From assembly GCA_002685655.1 (NCBI GenBank), contig NYXM01000106.1, positions 1 to 9,845 of the forward strand: 9,845 nucleotides of DNA, written 5' to 3'. How positions within the stretch are numbered: the stretch's first letter is position 1; every line of letters starts with the position of its first letter. Under the pieces are notes generated by a model. That model ran no database searches. It had not been told where the DNA came from and was given only the letters and a program-made list of their open reading frames with translations. This DNA is from Planctomycetaceae bacterium (GTDB taxonomy: Bacteria; Planctomycetota; Planctomycetia; Pirellulales; Pirellulaceae). The position numbers were made by a program, and so were the translations under genes. Below, piece after piece: positions 1 to 5,448 of this stretch.

Positions 1-434
1 TGAATGGGCCACGCAAGCTGCCGACCATTGGTCCTCCAGACCCCCCGCCCTTCCTGGACGTCAATGGTGACGGCTTCGTCACGTCTAACGATGTGGTGAT
101 CCTGATCAACGAGATCAACCGTCAAGTCGGATCCGGTGCCGAAGCTGAAGGCAGCGTGAATGTGATCGATGATCCGTTTGGACGCCTTGATTTCCCGGCC
201 CCGACATTCGAGTCTTTCCGCATAAAGGAGGACATGCCTCTACGGCGCGGGGAAGTGACGGTCAGGCGAGACTTTGCGGCGATTGTTTCGGCCACTCGCG
301 CCAGTGCGGTTCAAAGTAACAGCCTGCAAGCACGCTTGATGCCCGCGCAACGTGCTTCGGAAACGGATGAACTTGAGTCGTTGCTGGACTTGCTGGCCGC
401 GGACCTTGTATCGCAACAGGAAGTTGGCCTATAG
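1..434 (+). CDS. C-terminal part of a large secreted/surface protein ending in a type I dockerin (partial)
   Basis: The reading frame is open from base 3 and runs through to TAG at 432-434, so this is the last 143 codons of a gene that starts left of the window; the GTG at 93 is internal. Residues 19-30 of the visible part (bases 57-92) read DVNGDGFVTSND, the calcium-binding DxNxDG...D loop of a type I dockerin repeat, followed by the helix VVILINEINRQ. The preceding GPRKLP and a Pro-rich stretch look like the linker between the two dockerin repeats common in planctomycete proteins, so the first repeat is probably just outside. After the dockerin come about 100 residues with no recognised domain, rich in Ala, Arg, Ser and Glu, ending in a Leu-rich segment (ELESLLDLLAADLV) that should be helical. 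Dockerins in planctomycetes sit on very large exported proteins; the partner cohesin is usually unknown. Dockerin call is firm; the function of the full protein cannot be told. Confidence 0.85.
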   Translation, partial: NGPRKLPTIGPPDPPPFLDVNGDGFVTSNDVVILINEINRQVGSGAEAEGSVNVIDDPFGRLDFPAPTFESFRIKEDMPLRRGEVTVRRDFAAIVSATRASAVQSNSLQARLMPAQRASETDELESLLDLLAADLVSQQEVGL

Positions 435-440
435 GCCAAC
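423..440. repeat. 18-bp perfect palindrome across the stop codon
   Basis: GTTGGCCTA is followed directly by its reverse complement TAGGCCAAC. The TAG of the dockerin gene (432-434) forms the start of the second half. In RNA this gives a 7-bp stem with a TATA loop. No T-run follows, so it is not a canonical intrinsic terminator; it could be a 3'-end stabilising hairpin or a protein site, or chance. Confidence 0.6.
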
Positions 441-517
441 GTAATCTGCACTTGCCCGCGAAGCGTGAGTTCCTCGATAGACGAAAACTGGCACTTAGCA
501 GTGTTCGATCTTTTATT

Positions 518-544
518 GTCGTCTTTCGCTCCGCGAAAGGCGAC
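518..544. repeat. Near-perfect hairpin between convergent genes (possible dispersed planctomycete palindrome)
   Basis: Arms 518-529 and 533-544 pair over 12 bp with a single T-G wobble (522/540) and a three-base TCC loop; the core is CTTTCGC TCC GCGAAAG. It lies midway between the ends of the dockerin gene (434) and the minus-strand gene (573). Neither strand has a T-run directly after the hairpin, so a rho-independent terminator is not well supported, though it could block readthrough in both directions. From memory, similar CTTTCGC...GCGAAAG palindromes are scattered in Pirellula-type genomes; that is not verified here. Confidence 0.65.
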
Positions 545-572
545 TATCGGACAGTAATTCCTCGAACGATCC

Positions 573-1484
573 TTAGCGATTGCCAACGTCCCCGCTGCGT
601 TCCATCCTTGCTATCAGACGGCTGAGATAGCGCTGGGTCACGTCGACGACCTCCTGTTCGTTTGGCTGAAAGCGGAAGTGCTGTGCGGCCAAGTCCGGCC
701 GGTGTTGAACCCCGTGTAGATCCATCGCAGCGATGGCCACGTAGCTCGCTGCTCCTGAGCTTGATGAGCCTACTTCCGTCTTATCCGATCTACGACCATA
801 TTCGATTCGATAGGGAAACAGGGGCAACTGCTGATCGCGTCCTAATGTGACTCTTACGATCTGGGGAAGGTGGCCTGGGAGCTTCTCCGCAGCCGTTACA
901 CCGAATTGCTTCAAGGCGTCAGGCTTCCATTCGCCGCTCAATTCCCACACAGGGACGGTCCCAATCTGGCTGGGCGTCGGCTCGGCGAATTCAAAATTGC
1001 GGCTGAGCTCGTGGAGAAGTTGATCAAGTCCCCCAAGCGCGAACCAGTTGCCGAGCGGGGACATCGTTTGGGTCCCAGTGTGCTTGTCTAATGCCTGACG
1101 AATTTGACGCAGATTGATGTACTCGAGGCCTTGATCGTCTCCCGAATCGCGCCGAATCCACAGTGTAGTTCCATCACTGATTTGTTGGAAACTGGTTACC
1201 TGACCAGCCACATCCATTTTGAGTTCTAGCCGCATCATTCGCTGGCGACCCGCAGGCATTTGCTGATAGATTCCTGATCCCACCAGTTCATGGCCGAACA
1301 GCCTAACCCGTTGGCGCAGCTTTGCTTCGAGCGCTGGGAGACGGGCCAGATTAGCGCCGGCCGCCGCAATCAGGTCATTACCACTGAGCGGATCTGCGCC
1401 TTCGTCCGCTGTCATGCTGCTGGCGATAACCAACTGCATGAGAAGAGATAATGCGCCTGTAAGATTGGGCAATCTGTACTTCAT
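573..1484 (-). CDS. Secreted hypothetical protein, possibly LolA-like fold
   Basis: A 303-residue protein read on the minus strand, TAA at 575-573. The open frame reaches back to 1631, but the ATG at 1484 is preferred because it gives a clean signal peptide: basic MKYR, a hydrophobic run LTGALSLLMQLVIASS and a likely cleavage near SSMTA|DE (about residue 26); the extra 49 upstream residues are unlike a protein start. No Shine-Dalgarno is visible upstream. The mature part begins with a helix-like stretch (NDLIAAAGANLARLPALEAKLRQRV, residues about 36-60) and continues with alternating short beta-like segments containing VGSGIYQQ, MMRLELKM, TTLWIRRD and, near the end, AAQHFRFQPNEQEVVDVTQRYLSRLIAR. 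That order (N-terminal helix, then an antiparallel sheet acting on apolar cargo) recalls LolA/LolB-type lipoprotein carriers, and secreted proteins of this kind are common in planctomycetes. The LolA link is an inference from pattern only. It is divergent from the lipoprotein gene at 1825 and convergent with the dockerin gene. Confidence 0.75.
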   Translation of the reverse strand: MKYRLPNLTGALSLLMQLVIASSMTADEGADPLSGNDLIAAAGANLARLPALEAKLRQRVRLFGHELVGSGIYQQMPAGRQRMMRLELKMDVAGQVTSFQQISDGTTLWIRRDSGDDQGLEYINLRQIRQALDKHTGTQTMSPLGNWFALGGLDQLLHELSRNFEFAEPTPSQIGTVPVWELSGEWKPDALKQFGVTAAEKLPGHLPQIVRVTLGRDQQLPLFPYRIEYGRRSDKTEVGSSSSGAASYVAIAAMDLHGVQHRPDLAAQHFRFQPNEQEVVDVTQRYLSRLIARMERSGDVGNR

Positions 1485-1636
1485 TACACGGTTGTGCGGG
1501 TTTTTCCAAAGATTCTGGTTCCATCGGGCCGAACATATTCCACAGAGAGTTTTCTCTACGTGGATTGCGTGCCGTGGTGGTCCGCAGTGCCAATTCGAAA
1601 CGAGTTTTGGGTTGGTGCGAGGCAACGCCAATGCGA

Positions 1637-1667
1637 GTTACACCGAATGTCGGTGTGGCAGTGTAAC
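1637..1667. promoter_or_regulatory. Nested, mutually exclusive inverted repeats (possible operator or leader structure)
   Basis: Two perfect 7-bp inverted repeats share bases. One is ACACCGA (1640-1646) with TCGGTGT (1650-1656) around an ATG loop. The other is GTTACAC (1637-1643) with GTGTAAC (1661-1667). Because ACAC at 1640-1643 is used by both, only one can form at a time in RNA. The position in the middle of a divergent promoter region suits a regulator site; a role is inferred, not shown. Confidence 0.4.
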
Positions 1668-1793
1668 GCTTCCGTGCAGTGGCTCCTACGTCAATCTGCA
1701 GTGGGTTGAACTGAGGAGTCGCGGCGATCGCAGTGAATTCTGTTCCCGTAAACAAATCCAATTCAGTTGAATTCCCGTCAGCCCTTCATTTTG

Positions 1794-1819
1794 GTTCGCT
1801 GGCGAACACCCAGGGGGGA
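1794..1819 (+). promoter_or_regulatory. Leader hairpin and strong ribosome-binding site of the lipoprotein gene
   Basis: GTTCGC-TG-GCGAAC (1794-1807) forms a short perfect hairpin just before an AGGGGGGAA purine block (1812-1820), which ends four bases before the ATG at 1825. The block fixes the start and suggests strong translation. The hairpin does not cover the block, so it is more likely a 5'-UTR feature or a protein site than a ribosome-site lock. Confidence 0.5.
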
Positions 1820-1824
1820 AAATC

Positions 1825-2946
1825 ATGAACGTACGACGAACGCTGTGGACTGTGTTCGCGGGCGTGGCCATCGCGGCAACCGGTTGCTCGGGGTTACAAC
1901 ATCAAGATCACAACTTGCCGCCAGCAGAACGGCTAATGAGTCCGGGCCCCGGTGTTGGTGGTCCTGGCCCTGGCGTCATACCGGCTAGTTTTCCGGGAAT
2001 GCGTCCAGGGATGCAGATGGGGCCAGGCGGACCTCCGATGATGCCGATCACTTCAGCTGCGCCCCAAATGGGGGCGACCATCCAGTTGCTATTCCATCGC
2101 CCCGAAGCCATGCAGGTTCGCTGGGACGTTTCTGGTGTTGGTCAATTCGATTCGGACCCCATGATCCTGCCCGGACGGAAGAACTTTCCGGAAGGTGGAA
2201 TCTTCCGTCTGAAGCTGACCAGCATCCCGGGACGTGAAGGTGTCGAACTCTATCCAACGCTGGAGGTTGGACCGACGACACCGCGGACGGCGGCTTACTT
2301 GGCGCACAACGCGATTCCGATTCAGTTCACCGAGGAAGATTTCGATCAGGTCCTGAGCGGCAACTTTGTTACCAAGGTCATCTACCTGCCTGATCCGGAA
2401 TTCCAGGAGATGGCGTTGGCGGGTGTCGAAACATTGGTCAGCACACGGCTTGATCCCGGTGTCGATCCGATTGTGGAAGCCGATCGCCGTGGTTCCATCA
2501 TGGCAGTCATTCGACTCGGCAACAAAGATGTCGAGATGCCAGGGGCCGCTAGTACGGATCAGGTCATGGCCGCATCGTTCAACAATCAACCCCCGGCTCC
2601 GCTCGGTGCCATGCTCCCACCGGGCGGCGGAGCTTTGATGTCACCCTATGTTTCCGGAGTCACGGCACCTCAGTACGGAATGCCAATGACGGGAACACCA
2701 ATCGGTCTGCCGGGACCGCCCCATATTCCTTTGGGTGCTCCTGCCGGCTTCCAGCGTCACGTCATCAACAACCACACTCGGGTACACATGCCCGGTCCAA
2801 CGGAACAGTTCAAAGTCAACATTCGACAGAGGCCCGGCTACAGCTATCCGAAGCCACCGAGCCACATGTCGATTCGCGAACAGAACATCTACCCCAGTAT
2901 TCCCTTCACTCGTCCGAATAACAATCGGGTTGAAGTGGTCCACTAA
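1825..2946 (+). CDS. Gly/Pro/Met-rich envelope lipoprotein with a core shared with the next gene
   Basis: A 373-residue protein, starting at ATG 1825 behind a strong purine-rich ribosome site. Residues 1-21 are a lipoprotein signal: MNVRR, a hydrophobic run TVFAGVAIA, then the lipobox ATGC with Cys21 as the lipidated residue. Residues about 38-82 are a low-complexity linker of Pro, Gly and Met (PGPGVGGPGPG, then a Met-rich GMRPGMQMGPGGPPMMP). The folded core is about residues 84-237, with MQVRWDVSGVGQFDSDP, FRLKLTSIPGREGVELYPTL, IPIQFTEEDFDQVLSGNFVT, KVIYLPDPE and DPIVEADRRGSIMAVIRLG. The tail from about 240 is again Pro/Gly/Met-rich and ends in a basic, Asn/Pro-rich stretch. The core is clearly related to the product of the gene at 3074, so the two are paralogues. 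I know of such proteins only as hypothetical planctomycete proteins; an envelope or surface role follows from the lipobox, the precise function is unknown. Confidence 0.85.
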   Translation: MNVRRTLWTVFAGVAIAATGCSGLQHQDHNLPPAERLMSPGPGVGGPGPGVIPASFPGMRPGMQMGPGGPPMMPITSAAPQMGATIQLLFHRPEAMQVRWDVSGVGQFDSDPMILPGRKNFPEGGIFRLKLTSIPGREGVELYPTLEVGPTTPRTAAYLAHNAIPIQFTEEDFDQVLSGNFVTKVIYLPDPEFQEMALAGVETLVSTRLDPGVDPIVEADRRGSIMAVIRLGNKDVEMPGAASTDQVMAASFNNQPPAPLGAMLPPGGGALMSPYVSGVTAPQYGMPMTGTPIGLPGPPHIPLGAPAGFQRHVINNHTRVHMPGPTEQFKVNIRQRPGYSYPKPPSHMSIREQNIYPSIPFTRPNNNRVEVVH

Positions 2947-2957
2947 TGGATAGAAAA

Positions 2958-2991
2958 CACGAGAGTCCGCCGAGCCGAGCGGAGACTCGTG
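2958..2991 (+). other. Hairpin upstream of the terminator, with loop complementary to the terminator loop
   Basis: Arms 2958-2970 and 2979-2991 pair over 13 positions apart from two central mismatches (outer CACGAG/CTCGTG, inner TCCGC/GCGGA), around the 8-base loop CGAGCCGA (2971-2978). It starts 11 bases after the TAA of the lipoprotein gene. No T-run follows, so it is not itself an intrinsic terminator. Its loop matches the loop of the terminator at 3007-3044 as an exact complement, and 2971-2982 is a 12-base exact complement of 3016-3027. Confidence 0.65.
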
Positions 2992-3006
2992 CAGTTTGAA
3001 ACGTCG

Positions 3007-3044
3007 AATCAGGTCCCGCTCGGCTCGCGGGGCCTGATTTTTTT
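3007..3044 (+). terminator. Strong intrinsic terminator after the lipoprotein gene
   Basis: The arm AATCAGGTCCCGC (3007-3019) pairs with GCGGGGCCTGATT (3027-3039) over 13 bp with one T-G wobble, around the 7-base loop TCGGCTC (3020-3026). The descending arm runs into seven T residues (3038-3044). This is the best terminator in the window. It stands only 29 bases before the GTG of the next gene, which belongs to the same family as the gene before it, so it either ends the first transcript or acts as a partial terminator within one operon. Confidence 0.85.
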
Positions 3045-3073
3045 GTCACTCGACATCCACACCAAGGTCTCTC

Positions 3074-3877
3074 GTGCAGAACAGCCTATTCGGTATTGGA
3101 GCGTCCGTCGCTCTGCTGCTGGCGAGCACCACACTGGCGCAGGCGCCGCGGCACTATGGTCATACGATCAACCTGCCGCCCGGCACCATCGCCCAAGGCC
3201 AGCTGGCTCATATTCCCGCACTTCGCGGTTATGTGCAGCCCGTCGAGATCATTGCACCCAAAGGGGTGCGTGTTTCTGTGCGGCAACAAGGGCGATTCGC
3301 AACAGCGCCCACGGGGCCTTTGCGAATGGGATTGTTCATTGGACCGGTTTACCATCTACAGGTGACGAACATTCCATTCCAGGAGGGCTATGAAGTCTAT
3401 CCGACGATTGAATTGGTGAATCGCCTCTATCCGCCGGAAGGTTCCAAGATTCGCTTTCCTATTCCAATCCAGTTGACACAGGAAGAACTGGAGATGGCCT
3501 TGTCCGGGCGGTTTGTGACGCGTGTGATCTACCTGGAGGACTCCGCCAACGCACTCGGACAGCGCTCGGACCCCGAACTGCAGGACTACTTCGAGACACC
3601 TTCGAATGAAGATCCGTTGCTGGTTGCAGACCGTTTGGGACGACCGATGGCGATTCTGCGAATGGGGTCTCGCGTTCCGGATTTCGAGCGCGGGAATGTC
3701 GGCGGTATTGGAGATCCGCCGGTCACAGTCTATCCAGCCCAGTCAGGCGCGGCGGAAGTTCGCCCAACCGATGCGGCCGCCGCAATTGAACGATCACCAG
3801 CGAACTTCCCGCGCCTTCCACTCCAACCTCGGCGGTCTCCGATCACCTTTCCCGTGGGGTATCCACAAGCACGATGA
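3074..3877 (+). CDS. Secreted paralogue of the upstream lipoprotein core
   Basis: A 267-residue protein with GTG start at 3074, chosen because AAGG lies at 3064-3067 with a six-base spacer and because it gives a signal peptide (MQNSLFGIGASVALLLASTTLAQA, cleavage after Ala24 at A-Q-A). No lipobox is present, unlike its neighbour. The mature protein (about residues 55-205) aligns by eye with the core of the 1825 product: VRVSVRQQGRF against VRWDVSGVGQF, YHLQVTNIPFQEGYEVYPTIEL against FRLKLTSIPGREGVELYPTLEV, PIPIQLTQEELEMALSGRFVTRVIYLED against AIPIQFTEEDFDQVLSGNFVTKVIYLPD, and EDPLLVADRLGRPMAILRMG against VDPIVEADRRGSIMAVIRLG. The C-terminal 60 residues are Pro/Arg-rich and probably disordered. 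The TGA overlaps the ATG of the next gene, so the two should be translated together. It is an unrecognised periplasmic or surface protein; function unknown. Confidence 0.8.
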   Translation: MQNSLFGIGASVALLLASTTLAQAPRHYGHTINLPPGTIAQGQLAHIPALRGYVQPVEIIAPKGVRVSVRQQGRFATAPTGPLRMGLFIGPVYHLQVTNIPFQEGYEVYPTIELVNRLYPPEGSKIRFPIPIQLTQEELEMALSGRFVTRVIYLEDSANALGQRSDPELQDYFETPSNEDPLLVADRLGRPMAILRMGSRVPDFERGNVGGIGDPPVTVYPAQSGAAEVRPTDAAAAIERSPANFPRLPLQPRRSPITFPVGYPQAR

Positions 3878-5247
3878 GACGCATCCTGGCTAAGCAGTTC
3901 TTAGAAGTGAACGCGCAGTTCGCAATTCAGAATCGCTGGATTTCTCAGCGTATTTCCGGGAGTCGACTGTGCAATCATTTGCAAACCCCGCTGAGCATCA
4001 TCTTGTCGGCGTGGTTAACGCGATCTTGGCTGCCCTTAGTCGCTTGTGCCACGGTTCTGTTTTGTTCCTGCAAAACAATCACACCGATCACTCCTTCTCC
4101 GGACTCGGTGAACCGCTTGAGTCCGCCCAGGGTTTCAAACGACCTCATGAGTGCGCAACCCACGTCGCGCCCCCGTTGGCCGATCCAACAGATCAGCAAT
4201 GCCACGGTGGTGAGACCGCCGACTGGGCATTCATGCGCCGCCTGTCAGCCACGCGGTTCCTATCCGCCATCGCTGCCAACCATGCCGCACGACGGAGGCA
4301 TGTCACATCGGTCAAAGCCGTGGCAATATGGGCCATGGCCGGCTGACGAATACATCTGCAATGGTGGAGACAACGATCTGTCCGTTCAGGTCGCCAACGA
4401 CTGGTCGGTGATCGGTCTTCACGAAGGGGACACTGTCGCGCATTACGATACCTTGGAGGGCCAAGTTGTCGTCGAACCGACGAACGAAGTCTGTCTGTAT
4501 GCGCCGCGATTTGCCTCGGTTCGAAAAGTGACGGGTGTGATTCTGCACGAGCAACATCTGCGATCGGCTGGATTGGAATTGCCTGTACATCTGGCTCAGA
4601 GCGGCGAAGCAGAGTCGGCCACGACCGTTTTGCAGCCCGTGCAGCCTGGCCGCAACCTCGCAATCAGCTCGGCCAATCGGTTTCGCGACAAAACGCGACC
4701 GGGTGGTCTGGAGAATCTCCAGGCTGCGGTCGGTGCCCAGGGCGGATTCTTGCCGTTCGAGGATTTCCTGATCATCCGGAGCGGTCTCTTTGATAACAGC
4801 GAAAAGGCTCGCTTGTCCGAACAGCTGCAAGCCGCTTACACATGGAGTCACGATGCATCAGTACAAGTTATCGTGGACAACATCGACGTGTTGGAGGTGT
4901 CGAGCGAAAACGGGATGCAGTCGGTCTATACGTACGAGATGCCTGATGGCAAGTCGCGTCTACGATTGGTCAAAGTCGCCTCAAAGCAAAATGCCAAACC
5001 GGGCGAGACGGTTGACTTCACGATTCGCTTCGACAACGTTGGCGATCGTGTGATTGGCAACGTGACCGTGATCGACAACCTCAACACACGGCTTGAACAT
5101 GTTCCAGACAGCCAGGAGTGTACGCTCAAAGCCGAATTCTCCTCGCCTGACAACGAGCACGAGACCGCGGTGCTGCGTTGGGAAATCACCGATCCCATGA
5201 AAGTGGGCACGGGTGGTGTGATCCGCTTCCGCTGTCGCGTTCGGTAG
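3874..5247 (+). CDS. DUF11-domain (OmcB-like) envelope protein, probable lipoprotein
   Basis: A 457-residue protein whose ATG overlaps the previous stop as ATGA (3874-3877), the reason for choosing this start. The signal region is unusual: about 40 mostly polar residues come before the hydrophobic run LVACATVLFCSC, with Cys66 as a possible but non-classical lipidated residue. A TTG at 4003 would give a normal-length signal (MSAWLTRSWLPLVACATV) and may be a second or true start. Residues 67-150 are a Pro/Ser-rich linker with a CAAC pair (121/124). Residues 158-220 hold the module DEYICNGGDNDLSV...GDTVAHYDTLEGQVVVEPTNEVCLYAPRF, which I associate with planctomycete DUF11 proteins. The last 97 residues (about 361-457) are the DUF11 domain, with PGETVDFTIRFDNVGDRVIGNVTVIDNL and LRWEITDPMKVGTGGVIRFRCRVR. 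DUF11 also occurs in the cysteine-rich outer-envelope protein OmcB of the related Chlamydiae, so a structural or scaffolding envelope role is likely, but the exact role is inferred. Confidence 0.8.
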   Translation: MRRILAKQFLEVNAQFAIQNRWISQRISGSRLCNHLQTPLSIILSAWLTRSWLPLVACATVLFCSCKTITPITPSPDSVNRLSPPRVSNDLMSAQPTSRPRWPIQQISNATVVRPPTGHSCAACQPRGSYPPSLPTMPHDGGMSHRSKPWQYGPWPADEYICNGGDNDLSVQVANDWSVIGLHEGDTVAHYDTLEGQVVVEPTNEVCLYAPRFASVRKVTGVILHEQHLRSAGLELPVHLAQSGEAESATTVLQPVQPGRNLAISSANRFRDKTRPGGLENLQAAVGAQGGFLPFEDFLIIRSGLFDNSEKARLSEQLQAAYTWSHDASVQVIVDNIDVLEVSSENGMQSVYTYEMPDGKSRLRLVKVASKQNAKPGETVDFTIRFDNVGDRVIGNVTVIDNLNTRLEHVPDSQECTLKAEFSSPDNEHETAVLRWEITDPMKVGTGGVIRFRCRVR

Positions 5248-5448
5248 AAGGCAGTTGTTATTCGTGGTTTCTCCTGTCCAGCGGGGATTTTGATGCAGCG
5301 CGGTAATACCCGTGTTGGCCAATTGCTCCCCTCTGAGCAAAAAGCGACCGCGCCGATCGCCAACTTGCATTCTCCGCACCCTTGGGCGACGATGATGCAG
5401 CGCGAGACCCGCCCTGGGATCGCCTGACGTCGAATGCAGGAGCCCGCC
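5248..5448 (+). other. Intergenic region with ribosome-binding site of the hydrolase gene
   Basis: About 200 bases with no clear terminator for the DUF11 gene and no convincing promoter. The ribosome site AGGAG (5438-5442) is six bases before the ATG at 5449 and decides that start over an ATG at 5434. The ten-base word ATGCAGCGCG occurs twice here (5293-5302 and 5395-5404) and once more at 8773-8782. Confidence 0.55.

Larger units (their letters stand above)
1485..1824. other. Divergent intergenic region, 340 bp, no gene seen
   Basis: It separates the starts of the minus-strand gene (1484) and the plus-strand lipoprotein gene (1825), so both promoters should lie here. I found no pair of boxes close enough to a sigma-70 or sigma-54 consensus to call a promoter on either strand. 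It holds a nested inverted repeat at 1637-1667, an AATTCA-GT-TGAATT palindrome at 1760-1773 and a GTTCGC-TG-GCGAAC hairpin at 1794-1807. Short open frames crossing it overlap the real genes, have no ribosome site and do not look like proteins. Confidence 0.6.

Noticed and set aside
1485..1631. Longer amino end (49 extra residues) for the minus-strand LolA-like gene
   Set aside because: It would bury a good signal peptide at residue 50, and the extra residues have no signal or domain character.
1378..1761. A 127-codon minus-strand frame and a 118-codon plus-strand frame (1414-1770) in the divergent region
   Set aside because: Both overlap the amino end of the 573-1484 gene, have no ribosome site and look like translated noncoding DNA rich in Arg, Thr and Cys.
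5248..5448. sigma-70-like boxes such as TTGCAT with GACGAT before the hydrolase gene
   Set aside because: The -10 match is poor and similar matches occur by chance throughout the region.
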